Shown: positions 50,314 to 59,118 of the stretch, piece by piece | Layout of the letters: each line of letters starts with the position of its first letter | How positions within the stretch are numbered: the stretch's first letter is position 1 | Assembly (NCBI RefSeq): GCF_900116405.1 | Contig: NZ_FPAQ01000016.1 | Span: 18,796-82,795, forward strand | Direction: 5' to 3' | DNA: 64,000 bases | Origin: Halomonas saccharevitans | GTDB lineage: Bacteria > Pseudomonadota > Gammaproteobacteria > Pseudomonadales > Halomonadaceae | The notes under the pieces: model-generated | The model's database searches: none | What the model was told of the DNA's origin: nothing | The model's input: the letters and a program-made list of their open reading frames with translations, nothing else | Translations under genes and position numbers: made by a program

Positions 50314-50409
50314 ATGAAGCGCAAGCCCGATCTGGTCATGACTCTGGTGCTGGTCTTCGGCATCGGGATCGTGGCCACCGGCTATGCCCAGGCGCTGGCG
50401 GGAGGCTGA
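50314..50409 (+). CDS. Small single-span membrane protein, 31 residues, unknown function
   Basis: The frame encodes MKRKPDLVMTLVLVFGIGIV then ATGYAQALAGG and stop. It is a positively charged N-terminus followed by one hydrophobic helix (about residues 8-24), so the predicted topology is N-in. Three independent signals support a real gene: a good promoter at 50220-50249, a GGAG before the ATG, and a 16-bp terminator 45 bases after the stop. I do not recognise the family. It could be a small regulator or subunit of a membrane complex; cleavage after YAQA, as in a secreted peptide, is less likely at this length. Confidence 0.7.
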   Translation: MKRKPDLVMTLVLVFGIGIVATGYAQALAGG

Positions 50410-50453
50410 GCCCCCGCGGGATGGCGGCCACCGCCCTGCCCGACCCCGCCTGC

Positions 50454-50494
50454 CGACGACGGCCGATGCATTCGCATCGGCCGTCGTCGTTTCT
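50454..50494 (+). terminator. Terminator of the small membrane protein gene
   Basis: A perfect 16-bp stem (arms 50454-50469 and 50474-50489, loop ATTC) is followed by TTTCT on the plus strand. Confidence 0.8.
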
Positions 50495-50545
50495 GGTTCC
50501 TGGCGGGTTGTGACAAGCGGCCCTGATGGCGGTATCAGGGAGGCC

Positions 50546-51178
50546 TCAGGGGCGAATCAGGCGGGCGTCGCTGGCGATAGCGTCCAGCGGCACATCCCAG
50601 GGGGCCGCCGGCAGGGCTGAGACTCGCTGACAGTCATGGGCCAGGCCGATCAGGCGTGGGCGAGGCCCCGGGCGGCGGGTGAAGGCCAGGGTGCGGTCGT
50701 AGAAGCCGCCGCCCATGCCGATGCGCTGGCCCTGCTCGTCGAAGCCCACCAGGGGCAGCAGGATCAGGTCCAGCGCCCAGGTCGGCGTGCGCCGGGCGCG
50801 GTGCGCCCCGTGGCGGGTCTCGGGTTCGGGGATGCCGTAGCGGTTGGCCACCATGGGCGTGCCGGCATGGTAGTGCACGAACCACAGCTGGTTGTCACAC
50901 AGCGGCTTCAGCACCGGCAGGTACACGCGGCTGCCTCGGCGCTCGAGCCAGTCGATCAGGGGGGTCGGATCGATCTCGCCGTCGTTGGGCAGATAGAGGG
51001 CCACGCGTCGGGCGCGCTGGAGCTCGGGGAGGCGGCGCAGGCGCCTGCAGAGTCGTTCGGAGGCCTCGCGGCGCTCTCGAGGCGATAGCTCGCGTCGGCG
51101 ACGACGCAGTTCGCGTCTCAGCCGGCGACGATCATCGTCGGTGGGGGTGGGTGCGGCGATATCCTGCATGGCGGTCAT
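50546..51178 (-). CDS. 5-formyltetrahydrofolate cyclo-ligase
   Basis: This enzyme (ygfA/fau) returns 5-formyl-THF to the folate pool. The 210-residue protein has an arginine-rich N-terminus (LRRELRRRRRELSPRERREAS), VALYLPNDGEIDP near 60, and the ATP-binding C-terminal block DLILLPLVGFDEQGQRIGMGGGFYDRTLAF (near 139-168). It lies directly downstream of 6S RNA on the same strand, the conserved zapA-ssrS-ygfA order, so read-through may co-express them. Confidence 0.92.
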   Translation of the reverse strand: MTAMQDIAAPTPTDDDRRRLRRELRRRRRELSPRERREASERLCRRLRRLPELQRARRVALYLPNDGEIDPTPLIDWLERRGSRVYLPVLKPLCDNQLWFVHYHAGTPMVANRYGIPEPETRHGAHRARRTPTWALDLILLPLVGFDEQGQRIGMGGGFYDRTLAFTRRPGPRPRLIGLAHDCQRVSALPAAPWDVPLDAIASDARLIRP

Positions 51179-51185
51179 GTCGGAT

Positions 51186-51377
51186 CAGAGTTCCCCAGAG
51201 TGCCGCTGTCGTTCTGGCCCTTGAACCCAGTGGTTCAAGGTGGGTGGCCGCAGCCGAACCGTCAGGCTTTCCGACGCACGGACGTGCACACGGGTTCGGC
51301 TAGCATTGGCCCCCTGGGTACTGCGCATAGGCTCGAGGGACTATAACGACTGGCCAACACCCCAGGGAACCCCTCCA
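51186..51377 (-). ncRNA. ssrS: 6S RNA
   Basis: 6S RNA mimics an open promoter and sequesters sigma70 RNA polymerase. The minus strand between zapA and ygfA shows the recognisable 3' region CACCTTGAACCACTGGGTTC, then AAGGGC, close to E. coli 6S, and the 5' part GTTGGCCAGTCGTTATAGTC, then CCTCGAGCC. The terminal arms (about 51370 with about 51190) pair to close the long hairpin. Ends are estimated to within about 8 bases from pairing; no covariance search was possible. Confidence 0.88.
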
Positions 51378-51424
51378 TCCTATCAGAGGCCGGGGCCGGG
51401 CCAAAGGGGCAATTGCGTGCCCGC

Positions 51425-51724
51425 TCAGCGGGTGGGGACGGCGTCCAGCGCCTTCTCGAGGCGGGCGGTGAGCGCGTTGAGGTTCTCTTCGCCGGCACGC
51501 TGGTCGTCGAGGGTCTCGAGCAGTTCATGGGCGATGTTGAGGGCCGCCATGATGGCGATCCTCTCGCGGTCGACCACCCGGCCCTGGGCGTGGATGCCCT
51601 GCATGGCGCGGTCGAGGTAGCGGGCGGCCCGCTCGAGCTTGTCCTGCTCCTCCGGCGGGCAGGCGATGGAGTAGGAGCGCTCCAGGAGGGTGATCTCGGT
51701 GGTCGGCCGTGTCGGCTCGGTCAT
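51425..51724 (-). CDS. zapA: Cell division protein ZapA
   Basis: ZapA bundles FtsZ at the division ring. The 99-residue protein has the family N-terminal beta region (EITLLERSYSIACPPEEQDKLERAARYLDRAM) and a C-terminal coiled coil (about 65-97). The ATG at 51724 is chosen over one 13 codons upstream because it gives a standard N-terminus. It sits immediately upstream of 6S RNA and divergent from ygfB. Confidence 0.92.
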   Translation of the reverse strand: MTEPTRPTTEITLLERSYSIACPPEEQDKLERAARYLDRAMQGIHAQGRVVDRERIAIMAALNIAHELLETLDDQRAGEENLNALTARLEKALDAVPTR

Positions 51725-51884
51725 GGCAGGCTCCGGCAAGGGCCAGTGGCAGAGGGGGCGCACCGGGTGCGCGTCATGCAGGGTCGATGCGTTAACATCA
51801 AGGCCTGAAGCGAAACCCAGTCACTATAAGAGAGCCGTTCGCGGGCGGTCAACGCGCCCGCCGGCTCCACCAGCGGAACTTGCC

Positions 51885-52463
51885 ATGTCACTGATCAATG
51901 AGCGCCAGGACTTCTCGACCATCGCCGACACCTTCCTGCTGCACGGCAGCATGCAGTCGCCGGCCTTCCTCGACGGTCGCCTCAGCGCCTCCCTCGCCCT
52001 GCACGACATTACCCCCGAGGCCTGGCTGGAGGAGGTCTGCCTGAGCCTGGGCGTCGAGCAGCCCCGTGACGAAGCCAGCGCCGAGCGCCTGCTGGGCTGG
52101 CGCCGCCAGACCCTCGAGGCCCTGTCGGCGGCCGAGCTCAACCTCGAACCGCTGCTGCCCGATGAGCTGTTCTCGCTGGCCGAGCGGGCTCAGGGCCTGC
52201 AGGAGTGGACCCTGGGCTTCCTCGAGGTGGTGGCCGATGCCGGCGACGCCCCGCGTCGCGACTGGTCGGCGGCCCTTCGCGAGGCCCTGGAGGACCTGGC
52301 CGGCCTGACCGCCATCGAGACCGACATCGAGGACAGCGCCGAGAACGAGAACGACCTCTTCGCCCTCACCGAGCATGCGCGCATGGCCGCCATGCTGCTC
52401 TACACCGAGCAGCATCCCGGCAAGCCCCAGGTCGAGCAGGCCGACGAGCCGACCCACCACTGA
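51885..52463 (+). CDS. YgfB / UPF0149 family protein
   Basis: A 192-residue, acidic, helical protein of the UPF0149 family. It has LLHGSMQSPAFLDGRLSASLALHDITPEAWLEEVC (about residues 19-53), the central LPDELFSLAERAQGLQEWTLGFL (near 87) and the C-terminal HARMAAMLLYTEQ. Family members include Pseudomonas YgfB, a transcriptional modulator; the molecular role here is unknown. It leads the ygfB-pepP-ubiH-ubiI cluster, conserved from E. coli. The ATG at 51885 is used; the open frame extends upstream without similarity. Confidence 0.88.
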   Translation: MSLINERQDFSTIADTFLLHGSMQSPAFLDGRLSASLALHDITPEAWLEEVCLSLGVEQPRDEASAERLLGWRRQTLEALSAAELNLEPLLPDELFSLAERAQGLQEWTLGFLEVVADAGDAPRRDWSAALREALEDLAGLTAIETDIEDSAENENDLFALTEHARMAAMLLYTEQHPGKPQVEQADEPTHH

Positions 52464-52497
52464 ACCCTTGGCCCCACCCCGCCACCCAGGAGCCGCG

Positions 52498-53835
52498 ATG
52501 CCCCCTGAGATCCTGCCCCGGCCCGCGCCGATCACCCCCGACGAATACCGCGCCCGTCGACGCACCCTGATGGCGCAGCTGCCCGCCGGCAGCGCCGTGC
52601 TGCTGCCCGGTGCCGCGCTGGTCACCCGCTCGCGCGACAGTGAATTTGCCTTCCGCCAGGACAGCGACTTCCATTACCTGACCGGCTTCCCCGAGCCTGA
52701 GGCGCTGCTGGTGCTGCTGCCCGGCCTCGAGGGCGGCGAGAGCGTGCTGTTCTGCCAGGATCGCGACCCGGCGCTTGAGACCTGGACCGGCAGGCGCCTG
52801 GGTGCCGAGGGCGCGGTGCAGGGCCACGGTCTCGATCAGGCCTTCGAGAATGCCGAACGCGACGAGCGCCTGGCCACGCTGCTGGAGGGCCGCGAGGTGC
52901 TCTACCTGCCGCTGGACGATGCCGGCGCCCTGGCGCTCGCCGAGGAGGTGCGCGGCGAGCTGACGGCACTCGCCCGCCGTGGGGAGCAGGCCCCGAGCGC
53001 CTTCGCCGACATCAGCGGGCTGATCCACGAGCAGCGCCTGATCAAGAGCGCCACGGAGCTCGCGCTGATGCGCCACGTCGGGGAGGTCTCCGCCCGAGCC
53101 CACGCGCGCGCCATGAGGGCCTGCCGCCCGGGGCTCTCGGAGTATCAGCTTCAAGCGGAGCTCGAGCACGAGTTTCGCTGGCAGGGAGGCAGCGGGCCGG
53201 CCTACGCCAGCATCGTCGGTGGCGGCCCCAATGCCTGTGTGCTGCACTACATCGAGAATCACGCTCCTTTGATGGACGGGGAGCTGGTTCTGATCGATGC
53301 CGGCGCCGAGTTCGATCTCTATGCCGGCGACATCACCCGCACCTTCCCGGTCAACGGCCGTTTCACGCCGGCCCAGCGGGCCCTCTACGAGGTGGTGCTG
53401 GCGGCCCAGGAGCGCGCCATCGCGGCGGTGCGCCCCGGTACTACCCTGGCGTCGATCCACGCGGGCGTGGTCCACGACCTCACCGCCGGCCTCATCGAGT
53501 TGGGGCTCTTGGCGGGTGACGTCCAGGCGCGCATCGACGACGGCAGCTACCGGCGCTTCTATCTGCACTCCACCTCCCACTGGCTGGGCCTCGACGTGCA
53601 CGACGTCGGCGCCTATCGCCGCGAGGGCGAGCCGCGGGCTCTGTGTCCCGGCATGGTGCTCACCGTGGAGCCCGGGCTCTACGTGCCCGCCGACGACGAC
53701 CTGCCCGAGGCCTTTCGGGGGATCGGCATTCGCATCGAGGACGACGTGGCGGTCACCGTCGAGGGCGGCGAGGTGCTGACCTCGGCGGTGCCCAAGCGGG
53801 TGGCCGATATCGAGGCGCTGATGGTCGGCGAGTGA
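52498..53835 (+). CDS. pepP: Xaa-Pro aminopeptidase PepP
   Basis: PepP removes N-terminal residues preceding proline. The 445-residue protein has the N-terminal creatinase-like domain with FRQDSDFHYLTGFPEPEA (near 51) and the pita-bread metallopeptidase domain. The two-metal ligands are in DAGAEFDLYAGDITRTFPVNGRF (near 266-288), HSTSHWLGLDVHDVG (near 358), LTVEPGLYVP (near 386) and GIRIEDDVAVT (near 413). The ATG at 52498 follows AGGAG. It is in the ygfB-pepP-ubiH operon. Confidence 0.95.
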   Translation: MPPEILPRPAPITPDEYRARRRTLMAQLPAGSAVLLPGAALVTRSRDSEFAFRQDSDFHYLTGFPEPEALLVLLPGLEGGESVLFCQDRDPALETWTGRRLGAEGAVQGHGLDQAFENAERDERLATLLEGREVLYLPLDDAGALALAEEVRGELTALARRGEQAPSAFADISGLIHEQRLIKSATELALMRHVGEVSARAHARAMRACRPGLSEYQLQAELEHEFRWQGGSGPAYASIVGGGPNACVLHYIENHAPLMDGELVLIDAGAEFDLYAGDITRTFPVNGRFTPAQRALYEVVLAAQERAIAAVRPGTTLASIHAGVVHDLTAGLIELGLLAGDVQARIDDGSYRRFYLHSTSHWLGLDVHDVGAYRREGEPRALCPGMVLTVEPGLYVPADDDLPEAFRGIGIRIEDDVAVTVEGGEVLTSAVPKRVADIEALMVGE

Positions 53836-53900
53836 TCAGTTTTTGTGAGGATTCATATGCCTTTATGTAATGTACGTTATGAAATAAAGAGGCGGTGACC

Positions 53901-55145
53901 ATGGCGTCGATGCGGGAAGCGCGGTTAGAGGGTGTGGAGAATAAAAAGGAAGAGCGGGTCGATATCGCCATCGTCGGCGGCGGCCTGGTGGGGGCCAGCC
54001 TGGGCTGCGCTCTGGCCGCCCTGGTCGAGCGGACGGGGCTCAGGGTGGCGGTGATCGAGCCGGCGCCTCTGGATCGCCAGCTGGCCGAGCCCTGGCAGCC
54101 GAGCTTCGACGCCCGGGCCAGCGCCATCGCCAGCGGTTCGGCCCGGCACTTCGAGCGCCTGGGCGTGTGGGAGGCGATGGTCGAGCAGGCGGCACCGATC
54201 CGCACCATCCACGTCAGCGAGCGGGGTCGGATGGGCGTGACCCGGCTGCGCGCCGCGGAGCTCGGCGTCGAGGCGCTGGGGCACGTGGTGCCCAACGCCT
54301 GGATGGGACGCGCCCTGCACGGCCGGTTGGGCGAGTTGCCGGTGGACTGGCACTGCCCGGCGAGCGTGGAGGCCATCGAGCCCGTCGCCGAGGGGCATCG
54401 GCTCACGCTCTCGGACGGCAGCACGCTGGAGGCGGGCCTGACGGTGCTCGCCGACGGTGGGCGTTCGGGGCTCAAGGAGCGCCTGGGCATCGAGAGCCGC
54501 GAGCGGCCCTATGAGCAGGTGGCGCTGATCGCCAGCGTCGAGATCAGCCGCCCCCATGACGGCATCGCCTATGAGCGCTTCACCGCCGAGGGCCCCATCG
54601 CCCTGCTGCCCCTCCCCGGGCAGGCCATGGAGCTGGTCTGGACCCACCCGCGCGGCGAGGAGGCGCGGCGGCAGGCGCTCTCAGATGGCGACTTCCTGGC
54701 CGAGCTGCAGCTGGCCTTCGGCGATCGCGCCGGGCACTTTCGCCGGGTCGGACGCCGTCACGCCTACCCGCTGTCGCTGGTCACGGCGCGGGAGACGGTG
54801 CGCCCGGGGCTGGCGGTGCTCGGCAACGCGGCCCACTCGCTGCATCCGGTGGCCGGCCAGGGCTTCAACCTGGCGCTGCGCGGGGTGATGGATCTGGTGG
54901 CGGCCATCGAGGCCGGCGGCGAGCGGGGCGAGGCGCCGGGGAGCGTGGCAGTGCTGCAGGACTTCGAGGCGCGTCGCGACGGCGATCGCCAGGACGTCAT
55001 CCGCTTCAGCGACGGCCTGATCCGGCTGTTCGGCCTCGACCACCCCGTGCTCTCCCATGCCCGGGCGGCGGGGCTCGTCGGGCTGAACCTGGTGGGGCCG
55101 CTGCGCCGTACCCTGGCGCGGCGGGCCATGGGGCTGGAACGATAG
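53901..55145 (+). CDS. ubiH: Ubiquinone hydroxylase UbiH
   Basis: A 414-residue FAD monooxygenase of ubiquinone synthesis (2-octaprenyl-6-methoxyphenol hydroxylase). The FAD motif DIAIVGGGLVGASLGCAL is near residue 22 and the second FAD motif LAVLGNAAHSLHPVAGQGFNLALRGVMDL near 307, with VLADGGRSGLKERLGI near 183. The arrangement after pepP matches E. coli. A GTG two codons earlier is an alternative start. The 65-base gap after pepP is unusually AT-rich and may hold a promoter. Confidence 0.9.
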   Translation: MASMREARLEGVENKKEERVDIAIVGGGLVGASLGCALAALVERTGLRVAVIEPAPLDRQLAEPWQPSFDARASAIASGSARHFERLGVWEAMVEQAAPIRTIHVSERGRMGVTRLRAAELGVEALGHVVPNAWMGRALHGRLGELPVDWHCPASVEAIEPVAEGHRLTLSDGSTLEAGLTVLADGGRSGLKERLGIESRERPYEQVALIASVEISRPHDGIAYERFTAEGPIALLPLPGQAMELVWTHPRGEEARRQALSDGDFLAELQLAFGDRAGHFRRVGRRHAYPLSLVTARETVRPGLAVLGNAAHSLHPVAGQGFNLALRGVMDLVAAIEAGGERGEAPGSVAVLQDFEARRDGDRQDVIRFSDGLIRLFGLDHPVLSHARAAGLVGLNLVGPLRRTLARRAMGLER

Positions 55146-55155
55146 GCGTGGGAAA

Positions 55156-55200
55156 GACAGAGGCGGCAACGACAGAGGCGGCAACGACAGAGGCTGGAAC
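55156..55200. repeat. 15-bp tandem repeat, 3 units
   Basis: GACAGAGGCGGCAAC occurs twice exactly and a third time with two differences (GACAGAGGCTGGAAC), between ubiH and ubiI. Confidence 0.85.
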
Positions 55201-55254
55201 GAACACCATGAACAGACGGCATGGCCATCCGGGCCATCACGAGGAGCAGATGCC

Positions 55255-56532
55255 ATGAGCGCAGAACAGGCACACGCGACGGCACCGTTCGAGGCGATCG
55301 TCGTCGGCGGTGGCATGGTGGGCGCGACCCTGGCCTGCCTGCTGGGCTGGGCCGGGCTCTCGGTGGCCCTGCTGGATGCCCGAGAGGCGCCGCTCGACGG
55401 GCAGGCCGCGGGCACGGGGGCGCCCTCCCTGCGGGTCAGCGCCCTGACGCCGGTGTCCCGCCAGCTGCTGGAGGGGCTGGGCGCCTGGCCGGCGATGGCC
55501 GCGCGCCGGGTCAGTCCCTATCGCTTCATGCAGGTGTGGGACGGCGAGGGCAGTGGGGAGGTGAACTTCTCCGCGGAACAGGCTGGGGTTCCGCTGCTCG
55601 GCCACATCGTCGAGAACGACGTGACCCTGGCGGCCCTGGAGGCGCGCCTGGCCGAGCTGCCTTCGGTGACCGTGCGCTTCGACGCCCGGGTGGCCGAGCT
55701 CGATACCGAGAGCGCGGGCGAGCGGCGCACGGTGGTGCTGGAGGGTGGCGAGCGGCTCCAGGCGCCGCTGATCGTGGCCGCGGACGGCGCCCGTTCGCCG
55801 CTGCGTGAGCGGGCCGGCATCGAGACCCGCGAGCGCGACACCGGCCAGGTGGCGGTGGTCACCACGGTGCGCACGGCACGCGATCACGGTGGCGTGGCGC
55901 GCCAGGTCTTCCTGTCGACGGGACCGTTGGCCTTCCTGCCGCTCTGCGTCGAGGGCGACGCTCGCCACTGCTCGATCGTCTGGTCGACGACGCCGGAGGA
56001 GGCCGAGCGCCTGACGGCCCTGTCCGCCCAGGCGTTGGGCCAGGCGCTGGGCGCGGCCATCGAACATCGCCTCGGGGAGGTGACGGTGGTCGACCGGGCA
56101 CTCGCGGTGCCGCTCATCCAGCGCCACGCCGAGCACTACGTGCGCCCGGGTTTCGCCCTGGTAGGCGATGCGGCGCACAGCATTCACCCCCTGGCGGGCC
56201 AGGGGGTGAATCTGGGGCTGATGGATGCCGCGGTGCTGGCCGAGGAGGTGGTCGAGGGGCGCCGGCGGGGGCTGTCACCCGGCGACGAGCACGTGCTGTC
56301 CCGCTATGCCCGTCGGCGTCGCGGCGACAATGCCGCCATGCTGGCGCTGATGGATGGCTTTCGGTTGCTGTTCGGGGCGCGCCATCCGGCGCTGACCCTG
56401 GCGCGCAATCTGGGGCTTTCCGGGGTGGACCGGCTCGGGCCGCTCAAGCGGCTGCTGATGCAGCAGGCCACCGGCCACCGCGGCCGGCTGCCCGCCGCCT
56501 GTCGCCCGTTCAGCCGTCGCGACGCTGGCTGA
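55255..56532 (+). CDS. ubiI: Ubiquinone hydroxylase UbiI (VisC-like)
   Basis: A 425-residue paralogue of UbiH acting on C5 in ubiquinone synthesis in E. coli. AIVVGGGMVGATLACLL is near residue 14, IVAADGARSPLRERAGIETRERDTGQVAVV near 165 and FALVGDAAHSIHPLAGQGVNLGLMDAAVLAE near 300. Similarity to UbiI is inferred from position after ubiH and sequence feel; the related UbiF type is the main alternative. The ATG follows GAGGAG. The 3' end overlaps ctpA by 23 bases tail to tail. Confidence 0.85.
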   Translation: MSAEQAHATAPFEAIVVGGGMVGATLACLLGWAGLSVALLDAREAPLDGQAAGTGAPSLRVSALTPVSRQLLEGLGAWPAMAARRVSPYRFMQVWDGEGSGEVNFSAEQAGVPLLGHIVENDVTLAALEARLAELPSVTVRFDARVAELDTESAGERRTVVLEGGERLQAPLIVAADGARSPLRERAGIETRERDTGQVAVVTTVRTARDHGGVARQVFLSTGPLAFLPLCVEGDARHCSIVWSTTPEEAERLTALSAQALGQALGAAIEHRLGEVTVVDRALAVPLIQRHAEHYVRPGFALVGDAAHSIHPLAGQGVNLGLMDAAVLAEEVVEGRRRGLSPGDEHVLSRYARRRRGDNAAMLALMDGFRLLFGARHPALTLARNLGLSGVDRLGPLKRLLMQQATGHRGRLPAACRPFSRRDAG

Positions 56533-57817
56533 GCACGTTGAGGGCCTTGAGCAGGTTCAGGGCTTCGCCGAGCTGGTAGTCCTCGCGCAGCCGCTGGCTC
56601 ACCTCGCGGCGGGCCCGCTGCTCATCGGGGGCGTCCAGATGACCCTCGAGATCCGCCTCGCGCACATCCAGGCGACTGCTCTCGGCGACCTCCAGGCGGC
56701 CGCGGATCACCTCCACGTCGGGCTCGATGCCCTGAGCCTGGATCGAGCGGCCGTCGGGGGTGAAGTAGAGCGCCGTGGTCAGCTTGAGCCCCTCGTCGTT
56801 GCCCAGCGACATGATCTGCTGCACCGAGCCCTTGCCGAAGCTCTGGGTGCCCATCACCACGCCGCGGCGCTGATCCTGCAGGGCGCCGGCGACGATCTCC
56901 GCCGCCGAGGCGCTGCCGCCGTTGATCAGCACCACCAGCGGCACCTCGGGGGCCGCGGTCTCGCGGCCCGCGGAGAAGCGCATCGCGCTGTCGGCCAGGC
57001 GCCCCTCGGTGTAGACGATCAGCCCGCTGTCGAGGAAGGCGTCGGCCACGTCCACCGCGGCCTGCAGCACCCCGCCGGGGTTGTTGCGCAGGTCGAGCAC
57101 CAGGCCGTCGAGGGGCCCGTCCTGTTCCAGGCTTTCCAGGGCCTCGTCGACCTGCGCTCCGGTGCGGCTCTGGAACTGGCTGACGCGCAGGTAGCCGTAG
57201 CCGTCCTCCAGTAGCTCGTGCTTCACGCTCCGGGTGCGGATGACCTCGCGGGTCAGGGTGACCTCCAGCGGCGCGTTGGCATCCTGGTGGAGGATGGTCA
57301 GCCGCAGTTGGGTGCCCGGTTCGCCGCGCATCAGATTGACCGCCTCCTGTAGCGAGAGCCGATCGGTGGGGGTGTCGTCGATGCGCAGGATCCGGTCTCG
57401 GGAGCGCAGGCCGGCCCGGGAGGCCGGGGTGTCGTCGATCGGCGTGATCACCGTCAGCTGACCCTCCTCCATGCCGACCTCGATGCCCACGCCGCCGAAC
57501 TCGCCCTGGGTGGATTCGCGCAGGCTCTCGAACTCCTCGCTGTCCAGGTAGGCGGAGTGGGGATCGAGCTCGCTGAGCATGCCGCGCATGGCGTTGCGCA
57601 ACAGGTCCTCGTCCTCGACCTCTTCCACGTAGGCGCGCTTGATGCGCTCGAACACCTCGGCGAAGGCCTGGATCTCGGCCACCGGCAGGTCATCGCCCGC
57701 CCGTGGCGCTTCCTGGGCGGCGGCGGGCAGCGGAGCGATGGCCAGCAGGGCGATCGGCAGCAGCACCGACACCAGGTGGCGCGTCACGGTAGGCAGGGCG
57801 GCGGGACGTAGGGGCAT
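56510..57817 (-). CDS. S41 C-terminal processing protease (CtpA-like)
   Basis: A 435-residue periplasmic serine protease. A signal peptide ends near residue 34 (AAA-QEA). A helical region with DPHSAYLDSEEFE precedes a PDZ domain (about 100-185; GGVGIEVGMEEGQLTVITPIDDTPASRAGL). The catalytic Ser lies in LINGGSASAAEIVAGAL (near 308) and the Lys in GTQSFGKGSVQQIM (near 333). Such enzymes control peptidoglycan hydrolases in Pseudomonas. It is downstream of envC on the same strand, consistent with a cell-wall role. Confidence 0.9.
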   Translation of the reverse strand: MPLRPAALPTVTRHLVSVLLPIALLAIAPLPAAAQEAPRAGDDLPVAEIQAFAEVFERIKRAYVEEVEDEDLLRNAMRGMLSELDPHSAYLDSEEFESLRESTQGEFGGVGIEVGMEEGQLTVITPIDDTPASRAGLRSRDRILRIDDTPTDRLSLQEAVNLMRGEPGTQLRLTILHQDANAPLEVTLTREVIRTRSVKHELLEDGYGYLRVSQFQSRTGAQVDEALESLEQDGPLDGLVLDLRNNPGGVLQAAVDVADAFLDSGLIVYTEGRLADSAMRFSAGRETAAPEVPLVVLINGGSASAAEIVAGALQDQRRGVVMGTQSFGKGSVQQIMSLGNDEGLKLTTALYFTPDGRSIQAQGIEPDVEVIRGRLEVAESSRLDVREADLEGHLDAPDEQRARREVSQRLREDYQLGEALNLLKALNVLSQRRDG

Positions 57818-57901
57818 GCAGACTCTCGCGGTTGCGTGGCGGGCGGCCCAGCATAGCTCGCGCCCCGGCGTCGATGGAATAGCCGGGGCGTGCGGCGACG
57901 C

Positions 57902-59095
57902 TCAGGGGCGGCTGGCGATCCAGCCCCGCGGGTCGATGGGCTGGCCGTTACGGCGCACCTCGAAGTAGAGCCTTGGCTGATCCTGGCCGCCGCTGGCGCC
58001 TACGGCGCCCAGGGCGTCGCCGCGGGAGACCGCGCTTCCCACCCCGGCGGAGAAGTGCTGCAGGTGGGCGTGCAGGGTCATCACCCGGTCGCCATGATCG
58101 ATGATCAGCAGGTTGCCGAAGCCGCGCATCCAGTCGGCGAAGACCACTCGGCCCGGATGCACGGCCGTGACCGGGGTGCCCTCGGCGGCGCGGATCACCA
58201 GGCCGTTGAGGTGCACTCCCTCGCCGTGGCGAAAGGTCGAGGCGATGGCGCCCTGCACCGGCCAGGGCAGCGCGCCGCGGGTCTCGTCGATGGCGGTGGA
58301 GGGGGGCGGGCGCTCGAGGCGGGCCAGCCGCTCCTGCACCTCGCGCAGGGTGCGCTCGGCATGGGCGCGGTCCTGGGCGAGGGTCGCCAGCCGGGCCTGC
58401 TCGCTGGCGAAGCGCTCGTCCAGTGTCGCCACCAGCGCGGCGCGCTCGGCGCTCTGCTCGGCCAGGGCGGCGCTGCGCTCGGCAAGGCGTGCCGTCACGG
58501 CTTCCAGCCGCTCGCCGCGCTCGGCCAGGGCCTGATGGGTGTCGGCGAGTTCGCTCTCCAGGCGCTCGATGCGATCGAGGCGCTCGTGACGGGCCCGGGC
58601 CAGGCGATTGAGGTAGTGCTGCAGGCGGTCGAGCCGGGCCGGGTCGTCCTGGTTGAGCAGCAGCTTGAGCTGGGGCGTGAGGCCCAGGCGATAGAAGGCC
58701 TCGAGCTGGACCTCGAGGGATTCGAGCTGCTCGCGCCGCTCGTCGGCCAGGCGCTCGCGCCGGGCCTCCAGATCGGCGATCTCGTCGTTCAGGGCACGCC
58801 GCTCGGCCTGCAGCGCGTCGAGGCGGTGATGGGTCTCGGCCAGCGCCGTCTCCACCTCGCGCAGCGCCTCACTCGCCTCGTCGCGGGCCTCCCGGGTGGT
58901 GGAAAGCTCCCCGGAGGCGGCCAGGATCTCCTCGCCCAGGGCGTCGAGGCGCGCCTGGGCCTCGCGCTCGGAGGGGGCGGCGGCAAGCGACGAGGCCGGG
59001 TTTGGCATCAAGCCCAGCGTCAGGCCAAGGCCCAGCCCCAAGGCCAGGCCGCTCAGGCCTCTCGGCCCTCTCTGCAGGGCGCGCCGCATTGCCAT
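57902..59095 (-). CDS. envC: Murein hydrolase activator EnvC
   Basis: EnvC activates the division amidases in the periplasm. The 397-residue protein has a signal peptide (ending about residue 39, SSLAAA), a long coiled coil (about 40-270, very rich in Glu, Ala, Arg and Leu) and a C-terminal LytM domain (about 285-395). In the LytM domain the first zinc motif is degenerate (HGEGVHLNGLVIRAAEGTPV) and ends in GGQDQPRLYFEVRRNGQPIDP, as in catalytically dead EnvC. ATG 59095 or 59089 may be used. Order gpmI-envC-ctpA. Confidence 0.9.
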   Translation of the reverse strand: MAMRRALQRGPRGLSGLALGLGLGLTLGLMPNPASSLAAAPSEREAQARLDALGEEILAASGELSTTREARDEASEALREVETALAETHHRLDALQAERRALNDEIADLEARRERLADERREQLESLEVQLEAFYRLGLTPQLKLLLNQDDPARLDRLQHYLNRLARARHERLDRIERLESELADTHQALAERGERLEAVTARLAERSAALAEQSAERAALVATLDERFASEQARLATLAQDRAHAERTLREVQERLARLERPPPSTAIDETRGALPWPVQGAIASTFRHGEGVHLNGLVIRAAEGTPVTAVHPGRVVFADWMRGFGNLLIIDHGDRVMTLHAHLQHFSAGVGSAVSRGDALGAVGASGGQDQPRLYFEVRRNGQPIDPRGWIASRP

Positions 59096-59118
59096 TCCCT
59101 GGCGCTCCGGGCCCCGGC

